This document shows positions 1 through 7,509 of a stretch of 64,000 nt of DNA, piece after piece. The stretch comes from Actinomadura litoris. Its GTDB lineage: Bacteria > Actinomycetota > Actinomycetes > Streptosporangiales > Streptosporangiaceae. The position numbers and the translations under genes are program-made. Positions within the stretch are counted from its first letter, which is position 1; each line of letters opens with the position of its first letter. The stretch lies in contig NZ_WOFH01000004.1 of NCBI RefSeq assembly GCF_009733595.1, forward strand, positions 434,001 through 498,000, in the 5' to 3' direction. The notes beneath the pieces were generated by a model. The model was not told the origin of the DNA. It saw only the letters and a program-made list of their open reading frames with translations, and ran no database searches.

Positions 1-655
1 GCGCGATCTGGGTGCGGTTGTCCAGGCCCAGCTTGTCCAGGACGTGCGAGACGTGCGCCTTCACCGTCGCGACCGTCATGAACAGCTCCGCCGCGATCTC
101 GGCGTTGCTGCCGCCGCGCGCCACCGCCACGGCCACCTCGCCCTCGCGCGGGCTCAGCGCCGCCAGCGCCTCGCGCGCCCGCTCGTAGGCGCCCGCCTGC
201 ACCGCCGCGCGCTCCATCAGCCGCCGCGTCACCCGGGGCGAGAGGATCGGCTCGCCCTCGGCGACCCGCCGCACCGCCTGGACGATCCGGTCCGGGGGCG
301 TGTCCTTCAGCAGGAACCCGCCGGCGCCCGCCCGCAGCGCCCGCAGGATGTTCTCGTCGGCGTCGAACGTGGTCAGCACGATCACCTCCGGCGGGTCGGG
401 GCGGCGGCGCAGCCGGACCGTCGCGGTGATCCCGTCCACCCCGGGCATCCGCAGGTCCATCAGCACCACGTCCGGGGCGAGGGCGTCGGCGGCGGCGGGC
501 ACCTCCGCGCCGTCGGCGGCCTCCCCCACCACCCGGATGCCGTGGACGCCGTCCAGCATCATCGCCAGGCCCGCGCGGACGAGCGCGTCGTCGTCGACGA
601 CCAGCACCCGCAACGGACGATCCGAGGAGGTCTGACCAGGTTCGGAGGCGTTCAC
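1..655 (-). CDS. NarL/LuxR-family response regulator (C-terminus off the window edge)
   Basis: Cytoplasmic DNA-binding response regulator, partner of the kinase just upstream. The receiver domain has the acidic pocket DDD at residues 21-23 and the phospho-acceptor Asp about 67 in VVLMDLRMP. A LuxR-type helix-turn-helix follows (LSPREGEVAV, then ATVKAHVSHVLDKLGL). Only the last few residues are missing beyond base 1. I chose the GTG at 655 because it overlaps the kinase stop codon as GTGA, the usual translational coupling; an ATG three codons upstream (664) is the alternative. Its target is not visible in the window. Confidence 0.93.
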   Translation of the reverse strand, partial: MNASEPGQTSSDRPLRVLVVDDDALVRAGLAMMLDGVHGIRVVGEAADGAEVPAAADALAPDVVLMDLRMPGVDGITATVRLRRRPDPPEVIVLTTFDADENILRALRAGAGGFLLKDTPPDRIVQAVRRVAEGEPILSPRVTRRLMERAAVQAGAYERAREALAALSPREGEVAVAVARGGSNAEIAAELFMTVATVKAHVSHVLDKLGLDNRTQIA

Positions 656-1857
656 GCGGGCCATGGTAGCCAGGCCCGCACCCGGAACTCCCCGGACGCC
701 GTGCCGTGGTCCAGCCGCCCGCCGGCCAGCCGCACCCGCTCGGTCAGCCCGACCAGGCCCGTGCCCGAGCCCGGCACGGCCGGCCCGGCGGCCGCCGGAT
801 CCGGCAGCGGGTTGCTGATGGCGATCTCCAGCCGGTCGCCGGGGCGGCCCTCCAGCGCAACCCGGACGGGCTGCCCCGCCGCGTGCTTGCGGGCGTTGGT
901 CAGCCCCTCCTGGACGACCCGGTAGGCCGTGCGTCCCGCCGCGGCGGGCAGCGCGTCCGGGTCCACGACGCGGTCGCTGAGCCGGACCCGCCCGCCCGCG
1001 TCGCGGGACTCGGCCACCAGCCGCGGCAGGTCGGCCAGCACCGGCTGCGGCCGCCCGCCGGCCGCGCCGTCGCCGCCGTCGCCGCCGTCCTCGCCGTCGT
1101 CGTCGGAGCGCAGCAGCAGGATCACCTCGCGCAGCTCGTCCAGCGCCTGGTGCGCGCCCGCGCGCACGACGCCCGCCGCGCGCGCCAGCTTCTCCGGCGG
1201 CGCGTCCGGACGGTACTCCAGCGCCCCCGCGTAGGTCGCCAGCAGCGACAGCCGGTGCGCGAGGACGTCGTGCATCTCCCGGGCGATCCGCGTCCGCTCC
1301 AGCATGCGCGCCTCGGCCACCCGCCGCCCCTGCTCGGCCTCGGCCCGCGCCGCGCGCTCGCGCAGCGAGGCCACCAGCGCCCGCCGCGCCCGCGCCAGCG
1401 CGCCCCAGCCGACCAGCGCCCCGTAGGCGACCGTGATCAGCCCCAGCCACCAGGCGTAGGAGATGCCGCCGTTCGGCCGCCACAGGCCCTGCACCGCGTG
1501 GGCCGCCACGCCCGCCGCCGCCAGCGCCGCCGCGACCGGGAACCGGCGCCGCTCGGCCGCCCACAGCGCCCCGAGCGTCGCGGGCGGGGTCGCCGCCGGG
1601 GACAGCGCCGCCAGCACCGCGAGCGCCAGCGCGCCCGGCACCGGGCGGCGCGCCACGACCGGCAGCAGCGCGCACCCCGCCGCACCGGCGGCGAGGTCGG
1701 CCGCCATGACCGCGCCCACGACGCCGGACTGGCACCGCGCCCACACCGTCACCGCGACCAGCACGACCATCGCCGTGGCCGCGGTCGCGACCACGCGGCC
1801 CCGCACGCCCTCCGGGCGGCCCCCGGGCGGCGCGTCGCTGAGGATCTCGCTGTTCAC
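652..1857 (-). CDS. Sensor histidine kinase, HisKA_3 / NarL type
   Basis: Membrane sensor kinase of a two-component system, 401 aa. About four to six hydrophobic segments occupy residues 20-155. A short coiled-coil region follows, then the dimerisation/phosphorylation motif with His about 196 in AREMHDVLAHRL. The C-terminal HATPase has an N-box (VVQEGLTNARKHA) and a G-box (GSGTGLVGL). Its stop overlaps the response-regulator start. The GTG at 1857 has no clear ribosome-binding site but lies six bases after a TAGCTT -10-like box, so the message may be leaderless. The signal sensed is unknown; there is no extracellular domain of note. Confidence 0.92.
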   Translation of the reverse strand: MNSEILSDAPPGGRPEGVRGRVVATAATAMVVLVAVTVWARCQSGVVGAVMAADLAAGAAGCALLPVVARRPVPGALALAVLAALSPAATPPATLGALWAAERRRFPVAAALAAAGVAAHAVQGLWRPNGGISYAWWLGLITVAYGALVGWGALARARRALVASLRERAARAEAEQGRRVAEARMLERTRIAREMHDVLAHRLSLLATYAGALEYRPDAPPEKLARAAGVVRAGAHQALDELREVILLLRSDDDGEDGGDGGDGAAGGRPQPVLADLPRLVAESRDAGGRVRLSDRVVDPDALPAAAGRTAYRVVQEGLTNARKHAAGQPVRVALEGRPGDRLEIAISNPLPDPAAAGPAVPGSGTGLVGLTERVRLAGGRLDHGTASGEFRVRAWLPWPA

Positions 1858-1863
1858 GGGCCC

Positions 1864-1869
1864 AAGCTA
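1864..1869 (-). promoter_or_regulatory. Candidate -10 box of a leaderless promoter
   Basis: Read on the minus strand this is TAGCTT followed by six bases and then the GTG start of the kinase, so the start codon would be at or next to +1. No convincing -35 is visible. Leaderless transcripts are common in actinobacteria. Confidence 0.4.
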
Positions 1870-2030
1870 GCCGCCGGACGGCCGCGCCCGGCACCTACCA
1901 AAGTCGAACCCGCCCCCCGTCCCCCGGCTGACCGGCCGCCGACGCCCGCCCGATGCGCGGCCCGTCCCGTCCCGGCGAGGCTGCTCCGCATGAGTCACCC
2001 CCAGGAGCACCACCGAAGGAGCGAGGCCCC

Positions 2031-3326
2031 ATGCCGTACGGGTATCTGATCACCGTGGCGGTCACGGGATGGTTCGTGTTCTTCGCGCTCGTCCCGCTGC
2101 ACGGCCGGTTCCTCGGCCGGATCAGCTTCCGCTCCGGCCTGGTCGTCAGCGAACTGCCGTTCGCGGCGCTGGCCTGGCTGTCGCTGTGGACGGCCGTCGC
2201 TGCCGCGCAGGGCGACCTCGCCGCCCCCGCCGCCCAGGCGGTCGCCGCGGCGGCGTCCGCGGCGGGCATCGCGCTCGTCGCCATCGCCCGCCGCTCCGCC
2301 CGCGCGCGGCCCGTCATCGACCAGGCGCTGGCCGCGGGCCTGGGCGTCCCCGCCGCGACCGCGCCGCTCACCTGGCGGCGGCGCGCCGCGCTGCTGCTGG
2401 CGCCCCTGCCGGTCCGGCCCCTCCATGTCCGGCGCGTCAGGAACATCGCCTACGGGCCCGCCGGCGAGCGGAACCTCCTCGACGTCCACCACCACCGGTC
2501 CCGCCCGGCGGGCGGGCCCGTCCTGATCCACCTGCACGGCGGCGGGTTCACCGGCGGGCGCAAGGGACGCGAGGCGCGGCTGCTGACGCACCGCCTCGCC
2601 GGCCGGGGATGGGTGTGCATCAGCGCCACCTACCGGCTGCGGCCCGGGTCCCGCTACCCCGACCCCCTCGTCGACACCAAGCGGATCATCGCGTGGGCCC
2701 GCGCGCACGCGGGCGAGTACGGCGCCGACCCGTCCATGGTGGTCGTGTCGGGCAGCTCCGCCGGGGCGCACCTGGCCGCCATGGCCGCCTTCACCCAGGG
2801 CGACCCCGCCCTCCAGCCGGGCTTCGAGGACGCCGACACCTCCGTCGCCGCCGCGGTCTGCCTGTACGGGTACTACGGCGAGGTCTACGAGGACGGCCCC
2901 GCGACCTCGGCGCTGGAACACGTCCACGACGGCGCGCCGCCGTTCCTCGTCGCGCACGGCGACCACGACACCTGCATGCCCGTGGACGAGGCCCGCGCGT
3001 TCGCCGGGCGGCTGCGCGCCGCGTCCCGCGCCCCGGTCGTCTACGCCGAACTGCCCGGCGCGCAGCACTGCTTCGACCTGTTCCGCTCGCCGCGCTTCGA
3101 GGCGCTGGTGGACGGGATCGAGGTCTTCACCGCCCACGCCCTGGCGGGGGACGCCGGGGACGCCGGGGCCCGCAGGGGCGAGGCGGACGGGGACGAGGCA
3201 GGCGGGGTCAGCGGCCGAAGCCCGGCGGACGGGGCGGGCCGCCGGGGCGGTACTCCGCCGCGATCCGCAGCGGCGAGGGCTGCGGGCGCTCGGCCGGCGG
3301 CGCCGCCGCCGGGCCGCTCTGGGTGA
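2031..3326 (+). CDS. Membrane-anchored alpha/beta hydrolase (carboxylesterase-like, BD-FAE/Abhydrolase_3 type)
   Basis: Predicted esterase or lipase with an N-terminal membrane part. Residues 1-90 hold two or three hydrophobic segments. The hydrolase core has the oxyanion motif HGGG at 169-172, nucleophile Ser about 243 in GSSAG, an acid around Asp 311/313 (HGDHDTCMP), and His about 346 (AQHCFDL). The ATG at 2031 follows a GAAGGA ribosome-binding site; an upstream in-frame ATG at 1953 lacks one. The last 60 or so residues are Gly/Ala/Pro/Arg-rich, lie outside the fold, and overlap the convergent antitoxin gene by 119 bp. Substrate unknown. Confidence 0.82.
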   Translation: MPYGYLITVAVTGWFVFFALVPLHGRFLGRISFRSGLVVSELPFAALAWLSLWTAVAAAQGDLAAPAAQAVAAAASAAGIALVAIARRSARARPVIDQALAAGLGVPAATAPLTWRRRAALLLAPLPVRPLHVRRVRNIAYGPAGERNLLDVHHHRSRPAGGPVLIHLHGGGFTGGRKGREARLLTHRLAGRGWVCISATYRLRPGSRYPDPLVDTKRIIAWARAHAGEYGADPSMVVVSGSSAGAHLAAMAAFTQGDPALQPGFEDADTSVAAAVCLYGYYGEVYEDGPATSALEHVHDGAPPFLVAHGDHDTCMPVDEARAFAGRLRAASRAPVVYAELPGAQHCFDLFRSPRFEALVDGIEVFTAHALAGDAGDAGARRGEADGDEAGGVSGRSPADGAGRRGGTPPRSAAARAAGARPAAPPPGRSG

Positions 3327-3504
3327 GGTCCAGCCGCCCGGCGCGCAGGCTCTCCAGCAGTTCGAGGTCCTCCGCCGACACCAGGGCGGCCATGACCTTC
3401 CCGCGGCGGGTCAGCGCGACGCGCTCGCCCGTGTAGGCGACCCGGTTCACCAGGTCGGCGAACTCCTTGCGTGCCTCGGTCACCGGCTTTTCCACGCTGT
3501 TCAT
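3208..3504 (-). CDS. Phd/YefM-family antitoxin-like protein without an adjacent toxin
   Basis: Small DNA-binding antitoxin-type protein, 98 aa. The N-terminal Phd/YefM signature is clear: MNSVEKPVTEARKEFADLV, then VALTRRGKVMAALVSAEDLE. The C-terminal 40 residues are proline-rich and unlike the usual toxin-neutralising tail. No Fic/Doc, YoeB, VapC or RelE gene lies beside it: one side is the convergent hydrolase, the other is divergent clpP. A longer upstream start (3615) would run through the operator-like region, so I use the ATG at 3504. It probably binds the four GTAC-core sites in the shared promoter region and could control itself and clpP (inference). Confidence 0.8.
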   Translation of the reverse strand: MNSVEKPVTEARKEFADLVNRVAYTGERVALTRRGKVMAALVSAEDLELLESLRAGRLDLTQSGPAAAPPAERPQPSPLRIAAEYRPGGPPRPPGFGR

Positions 3505-3541
3505 CGTATAGCGAACTCCCCTGGTCCTCCCCCGGCGGCGG

Positions 3542-3582
3542 CTGTACTCTCCGTAAACGTACACAGCGTACGTTCTGTACAG
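3542..3582. promoter_or_regulatory. Four GTAC-core operator-like sites between the antitoxin and clpP
   Basis: GTAC occurs at 3544, 3559, 3568 and 3577, that is at steps of 15, 9 and 9 bp. The last lies in the perfect palindrome CTGTACAG (3575-3582). The middle two form the inverted repeat AACGTAC-N5-GTACGTT (3556-3562 and 3568-3574). YefM-type antitoxins are known to bind palindromes with a TGTACA core and Phd binds GTGTACAC, so this fits an operator for the adjacent antitoxin-like protein. It lies just upstream of the clpP ribosome-binding site. Confidence 0.6.
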
Positions 3583-3602
3583 TTGATCTTGAGGAGGCCC
3601 CG

Positions 3603-4316
3603 GTGTTGCACACACCCGGCAAGGACCGACCCGGACACGCCTGGACGGCGGGCACGGCGGGCCCGGTGGGCCCGGTGGGCCCGCCCCCGCCGACCGAGGC
3701 GGCCGGCCGCGCCGAGACCTACGTCGGCCGGTCGTGGGCGAAGGTCGCCGAGGCGCCCCGGCTCGCCGAGGCGCAGCTCTCGGAGCGGCTGCTCGCGCAG
3801 CGCATCGTGTTCCTCGGGTCGGAGATCGACGACCAGGTCGCCAACCGCGTGAACGCGCAGCTGCTGCTGCTCGCCGCGCACGACGCCGACCGCGACATCA
3901 CGATCTACATCAACTCCCCCGGCGGCGTGGTCGACGCCGGGATGGCGATCTACGACATGATGCAGTTCGTCCCCAACGACGTCTCGACGGTCGCGATGGG
4001 CATGGCCGCCTCCATGGGCCAGACGCTGCTGTGCGCGGGCACGGCGGGCAAGCGGTTCGCGCTGCGGCACGCCCGGGTGATGATGCACCAGCCGCACGGC
4101 GGGATCGGCGGCACCGCGTCCGACATCAAGATCCAGGCCGAGCAGTCGGTGTACCTCAAGCGGATCCTCGCCGAGCGGACCGCGTTCCACACCGGGCAGC
4201 CGGTGGAGCGCATCGAGGCCGACGCCGACCGCGACCGCTGGTTCACCGCCGAGCAGGCCCGCGAGTACGGCTTCGTCGACCACGTGATCGACAGCACCGA
4301 CCGGGTGGGCTCGTGA
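3603..4316 (+). CDS. clpP: ATP-dependent Clp protease proteolytic subunit (first of pair)
   Basis: Serine peptidase subunit that forms heptameric rings with its partner and works with Clp ATPases in the cytoplasm; 237 aa. The catalytic triad is intact: Ser 137 (MAASMGQTLL), His 162 (MMHQPHGG), Asp 211 (DRDRWF). The core is preceded by about 60 residues rich in Gly/Pro. The GTG at 3603 sits five bases after GAGGAGG. The stop overlaps the next gene (GTGA). There is no tig or clpX next door, unlike the housekeeping clpP1P2 locus, so this resembles the second pair (clpP3/clpP4 of Streptomyces). Control by the divergent Phd-like protein is suggested by the palindromes. Confidence 0.93.
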   Translation: MLHTPGKDRPGHAWTAGTAGPVGPVGPPPPTEAAGRAETYVGRSWAKVAEAPRLAEAQLSERLLAQRIVFLGSEIDDQVANRVNAQLLLLAAHDADRDITIYINSPGGVVDAGMAIYDMMQFVPNDVSTVAMGMAASMGQTLLCAGTAGKRFALRHARVMMHQPHGGIGGTASDIKIQAEQSVYLKRILAERTAFHTGQPVERIEADADRDRWFTAEQAREYGFVDHVIDSTDRVGS

Positions 4317-4954
4317 CCGGCGGAGTGTACGGCGGGGTCTATGGCGGGGTCTACGGCGAGCAGGGCCGCTACGTCGTCCCCTCCTTCGTCGAGCGGACGG
4401 CCTACGGGGTCAAGGAGATGACCCCCTACAACAAGATGTTCGAGGACCGCATCATCTTCCTCGGCACGCCCGTGGACGACACCAGCGCCAACGACGTCAC
4501 CGCGCAGCTGCTCGCGCTGGAGGGGATGGACCCCGAGCGTCCCATCGCCCTCTACATCAACTCGCCCGGCGGGTCGCTGACGGCGATGCTGGCGATCCAC
4601 GACACGATGCAGTACATCCGGCCGCCGGTCGAGACGACCTGCCTCGGGCAGGCCGCGTCGGCCGCGGCGGTCCTGCTCGCCGCGGGCCAGCCCGGCAAGC
4701 GGGCCGCGCTGGCACGGTCTCGGATCATGCTGCACGAGCCGTCGATCGAGGTGTCCCGGGGCCAGTCCAGCGACCTGGAGATCCAGGCGCGGGAGGTGCT
4801 GCGGCTGCGCGAGCAGACCGACGCGATCGTGGCCGCCGCGACCGGCCGCGACCCCGCGACCGTCCGCCGCGACCTGGACCGGGACCGCTACTTCACCGCC
4901 GAGGAGGCCCGCGAGTACGGCCTGATCGACGAGGTCCTCACCACCCGGGTCTAG
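4313..4954 (+). CDS. clpP: ATP-dependent Clp protease proteolytic subunit (second of pair)
   Basis: Partner ClpP subunit, 213 aa, translated from a GTG that overlaps the preceding stop. Ser 116 (GQAASAAAVLLAAG), His 141 (MLHEPSIEV) and Asp 191 (DRDRYF) complete the triad. It carries the typical MTPYNKMFEDRIIFLG start of the fold. Ahead of this is an unusual stretch, GGVYGGVYGGVYGE, coded by a 12-bp tandem repeat. That region corresponds to the ClpP N-terminal axial loop and propeptide, which gate the pore and are trimmed in many ClpPs. The fold is otherwise of ordinary length. Confidence 0.93.
   Translation: MTGGVYGGVYGGVYGEQGRYVVPSFVERTAYGVKEMTPYNKMFEDRIIFLGTPVDDTSANDVTAQLLALEGMDPERPIALYINSPGGSLTAMLAIHDTMQYIRPPVETTCLGQAASAAAVLLAAGQPGKRAALARSRIMLHEPSIEVSRGQSSDLEIQAREVLRLREQTDAIVAAATGRDPATVRRDLDRDRYFTAEEAREYGLIDEVLTTRV
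4319..4354 (+). repeat. 12-bp in-frame tandem repeat, three copies
   Basis: GGCGGAGTGTAC, GGCGGGGTCTAT and GGCGGGGTCTAC lie head to tail and encode three GGVY units at the extreme N-terminus of the second ClpP. An in-frame repeat of this kind can change copy number without shifting the frame. Confidence 0.85.
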
Positions 4955-5040
4955 CGCCCGCCCGGACGGGCGGCACGGGGGCCCGCGCGGGAGCGGCGGC
5001 AGGCGAACCGAAACGGCAGGGTTGGATCGCGCCGGGACCG

Positions 5041-5066
5041 GGAATCTTGTCACCGCAATCAGCGTT
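5041..5066 (+). promoter_or_regulatory. SigR-type promoter of rbpA
   Basis: GGAAT (5041-5045) is followed by exactly 18 bases and then GTT (5064-5066), which matches the SigR/SigH oxidative-stress consensus GGAAT-N18-GTT. It lies about 40 bp upstream of the rbpA start. In Streptomyces coelicolor rbpA is a known SigR target, so conservation here is plausible. Confidence 0.75.
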
Positions 5067-5107
5067 GGTCAGGGCAAGACCGTAAGCCGTCTGGGAGGCA
5101 CGTGACG

Positions 5108-5452
5108 ATGGCCGAGCGCGCACTTCGCGGCACCCGGCTCGGAGCGACGAGCTACGAGAACGATCGCAACACCGATCTGGCCCCTCGGCAAGAGGTGGAT
5201 TATAACTGCACCAAGGGCCACCGGTTCACCGTGACGCTCGCCGCCGAGGCCGAGGTGCCGATGACATGGGAATGCCGCAGCTGCGGCGCCACCGCCCTGC
5301 GGGTGGACGGCGAACTGCCCCAGGCCAAGAAGGGGAAGCCGCCGCGCACCCACTGGGACATGCTCATGGAACGCCGGACGCTCGAAGACCTGGAGGAGGT
5401 CCTGGCCGAACGCCTGGAGATCCTGCGCGCTGGGCGCAGGAAGTCCGCGTGA
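5108..5452 (+). CDS. rbpA: RNA polymerase-binding protein RbpA
   Basis: Essential actinobacterial transcription factor, 114 aa, that binds RNA polymerase and the principal sigma factor and stabilises the open complex. It starts with MAERALRGTRLGATSYEND. The zinc-binding core follows (CTKGHRF, then WECRSCG), then a basic linker (AKKGKPPRTHWDM), and the helical sigma-interaction domain (ERRTLEDLEEVLAERL). The ATG at 5108 is nine bases after GGGAGG and gives the conserved N-terminus; a GTG two codons earlier (5102) is too close. It stands alone between a SigR-type promoter and a strong terminator. Confidence 0.97.
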   Translation: MAERALRGTRLGATSYENDRNTDLAPRQEVDYNCTKGHRFTVTLAAEAEVPMTWECRSCGATALRVDGELPQAKKGKPPRTHWDMLMERRTLEDLEEVLAERLEILRAGRRKSA

Positions 5453-5474
5453 TCGGCTGAGCGCCTCGCGGGAC

Positions 5475-5508
5475 GGGCCCGCACCGCCGGCAGGGGCGGT
5501 GCGGGCCC
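5475..5508 (+). terminator. Strong hairpin terminator after rbpA
   Basis: The 14-bp arms GGGCCCGCACCGCC and GGCGGTGCGGGCCC are perfectly complementary around a six-base loop. There is only a short T run, as is usual at this GC content. Confidence 0.88.
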
Positions 5509-5513
5509 TTCCC

Positions 5514-5573
5514 CTGTCCGGCCCCCCTGTCCGGACCCCCTGTCCGGACCCCCTGTCCGGACCCCCTGTCCGC
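5514..5573. repeat. 13-bp tandem repeat, five copies
   Basis: CTGTCCGGACCCC recurs with a strict 13-bp period starting at 5514, 5527, 5540, 5553 and 5566. The last copy is cut to CTGTCCG. The array sits between the rbpA terminator and the stop of the convergent response regulator. The unit contains the palindrome TCCGGA. No function is evident. Confidence 0.9.
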
Positions 5574-5600
5574 ACCCGGGTAGGCGCCTGGCGTCAGCGG

Positions 5601-6284
5601 TCAGCGGCCGCCGAGGCGGGGCAGCACCAGCCCGGTCTCGTAGGCGGCCACCACCGCCTGCACGCGGTCGCGGAGCCCGAGCTTGCGCAGGACGCGGCTG
5701 ACGTGGGTCTTGACCGTCTCCTCCCCGACCACCAGCCGCGCCGCGATCTCGGCGTTGGTCAGGCCCTCGGCGACCAGCCGCAGCACCTCGGTCTCGCGCG
5801 GGGTCAGCGCGTCCAGCGCCGCCGAGGGCGGGCGGGGCCGCAGCCGCGCGAACTCCCCGATGAGCCGGCGGGTGACGGCGGGCGCCAGCAGCGCCTCGCC
5901 CGCCGCGACGACCCGCACCGCGTCGAACAGCCGCTCGGTGGTCACGTCCTTCAGCAGGAACCCGCTGGCGCCCGCGACCAGCGCGTCATAGACGTGCTCG
6001 TCCAGGTCGAACGTGGTCAGCATCAGCACCCGGGGCGCGTCCGCGGCGGCGGTGATCCGCCGGGTGGCCTCGATGCCGTCCATCACCGGCATCCGCACGT
6101 CCATCAGCACCACGTCGGGACGGTGCTCGCGGCACGCGGCGACCGCCGCGGCGCCGTCGGCGGCGGTCCCGGCGACGACCAGGTCGGGCTGGGTGCCCAG
6201 CAGCGCCCCGAACCCGGCGCGGACGACCTCCTGGTCGTCGGCCACCACGATCCGCACCGGCCGGGAGTCCTCCGCGCCGGTCAT
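5601..6284 (-). CDS. NarL/LuxR-family response regulator
   Basis: 227-aa DNA-binding response regulator paired with the kinase immediately upstream; the stop and start overlap (ATGA). The receiver has its Asp at about 62 in VVLMDVRMPVMDG and the conserved Lys in SGFLLKD. The LuxR HTH is LTPRETEVLRLVAEGLTNAE followed by ETVKTHVSRVLRKLGL. The kinase is divergent from an ABC-2 exporter operon, so that exporter is the likely target, as in many actinobacterial bacitracin- or antibiotic-type modules (inference). Confidence 0.94.
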   Translation of the reverse strand: MTGAEDSRPVRIVVADDQEVVRAGFGALLGTQPDLVVAGTAADGAAAVAACREHRPDVVLMDVRMPVMDGIEATRRITAAADAPRVLMLTTFDLDEHVYDALVAGASGFLLKDVTTERLFDAVRVVAAGEALLAPAVTRRLIGEFARLRPRPPSAALDALTPRETEVLRLVAEGLTNAEIAARLVVGEETVKTHVSRVLRKLGLRDRVQAVVAAYETGLVLPRLGGR

Positions 6285-7276
6285 GGAAGGGTCCCCGCGG
6301 CGTCCGGTCCGAGCGGGAGGCGGGCCCGGACGAGGAAGCCGCCGACCGGCCCCGGCCCCGTGCTCAGCTCCCCGCCCACCGCCGCGGCCCGCTCCCGCAT
6401 GCCGAGCAGCCCGAGCCCGCCGCGCGCGGGCGCGCCCGGCGGCGGCCCCGGGCCGTTGTCGCGGACGCTGACCAGCAGCGCGTCCCCCGCGTAGTCGATC
6501 TCGACGTCGACGGCGGCGCCGGGCGCGTGCCGGCGCGCGTTGGTCAGCGCCTCCTGGACGATCCGGTACGCGGTCAGCTCCACGCCCGGGTCCAGCGCGG
6601 CGACCCGGCCCCGGACGATCAGCCGGCCGCCCGCCGCGCCCGCGTCGCGGACCTCGTCGACCAGCTCCAGGAGCTGCTGGATGCCGGGCTGCGGGCGGCG
6701 GGTGGGCTCGCCGCCCGCGTCCTCGCGCAGCACCCCCAGCAGCCGCCGCATCTCCGCCAGCGCCGTCCGGGCGGTGTCGCCGATGGCCAGCAGCCGCCGC
6801 GCGCCCTCCTCGGGCATGCCGGGGACGGCCAGCCGCGCCGCCTCCGCCTGCACGGGGATCATCGAGATGTGGTGCGCGACGACGTCGTGCAGCTCCCGGG
6901 CGATCCGGGCGCGCTCACCGCGCGCGGTGTGCTCCAGCAGCGTGTGCTCGAACGCGCGGCGGGACTCCTCGCGCGCGGCGGCCGCGGCGCGGCGGCGGCC
7001 GACGCGGCGGCGGGCCGGCACCGTCCAGGCGGCGGCCAGCGCCCCGACCCCGGCGAGCGCCGGGCCCCGCTCCAGCACCGACACCGGCACGACCGCGGCG
7101 GTGATCATGACGGCGGCGGCGAGGTCGCGGTCGCGGGCCAGCGCGAGCGGCAGCGTCGCGCACACCGCCAGCAGGATCGCCGGCGGCAGCAGCACCCCCG
7201 AGTCACCGGCGCGCACCACCGCCTCGCCCACCCCGGCCGCCGCGAGCACGATCCCGGCCACCGGCCACTCCCACAC
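6281..7276 (-). CDS. Sensor histidine kinase, HisKA_3 / NarL type
   Basis: Membrane kinase of about 331 aa with three or four hydrophobic stretches in the first 85 residues and almost no extracytoplasmic domain, like intramembrane-sensing kinases. His about 130 is in IARELHDVVAHHIS. The N-box is RIVQEALTNARRHA and the G-box is GGLGLLGMRERA. The GTG at 7276 follows GGAGAGG by a few bases and starts just before the first membrane segment; a GTG at 7342 or an earlier ATG would add an Arg/Pro-rich tail of no obvious value. It is divergent from the ABC transporter at 7510. Confidence 0.9.
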   Translation of the reverse strand: MWEWPVAGIVLAAAGVGEAVVRAGDSGVLLPPAILLAVCATLPLALARDRDLAAAVMITAAVVPVSVLERGPALAGVGALAAAWTVPARRRVGRRRAAAAAREESRRAFEHTLLEHTARGERARIARELHDVVAHHISMIPVQAEAARLAVPGMPEEGARRLLAIGDTARTALAEMRRLLGVLREDAGGEPTRRPQPGIQQLLELVDEVRDAGAAGGRLIVRGRVAALDPGVELTAYRIVQEALTNARRHAPGAAVDVEIDYAGDALLVSVRDNGPGPPPGAPARGGLGLLGMRERAAAVGGELSTGPGPVGGFLVRARLPLGPDAAGTLP

Positions 7277-7509
7277 GCCCCTCTCCGACGGAAACGACCG
7301 GAACGGCCGGAACGGCCGCCGTCTCCCAGGTTGTGCGCGCACGCTGCCATTGTGGCGTCTCCCGGAGCGCGCGGTCGTCCCTCCGGCGGGGGACGGCGGC
7401 GCCGGGACGTCCCCCGCCCCGGGGACGGCTCCTCCCCCGTCCCCGGGCGGGCAGGACGGCTCCGCCGCGTGACGACCCGGCGGCCCCGGGGTCCGTAGCC
7501 TCCCGTGGC

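Noticed and set aside
1953..2030. Longer start for the membrane hydrolase
   Set aside because: The extra 26 residues are Pro/Gly-rich and precede the good GAAGGA ribosome-binding site in front of the ATG at 2031.
3208..3504. A complete type II toxin-antitoxin module
   Set aside because: Both flanks were read and neither encodes a toxin; the overlapping partner is a hydrolase.
5514..5573. CRISPR array
   Set aside because: The 13-bp units are contiguous with no spacers and no cas genes occur in the window.
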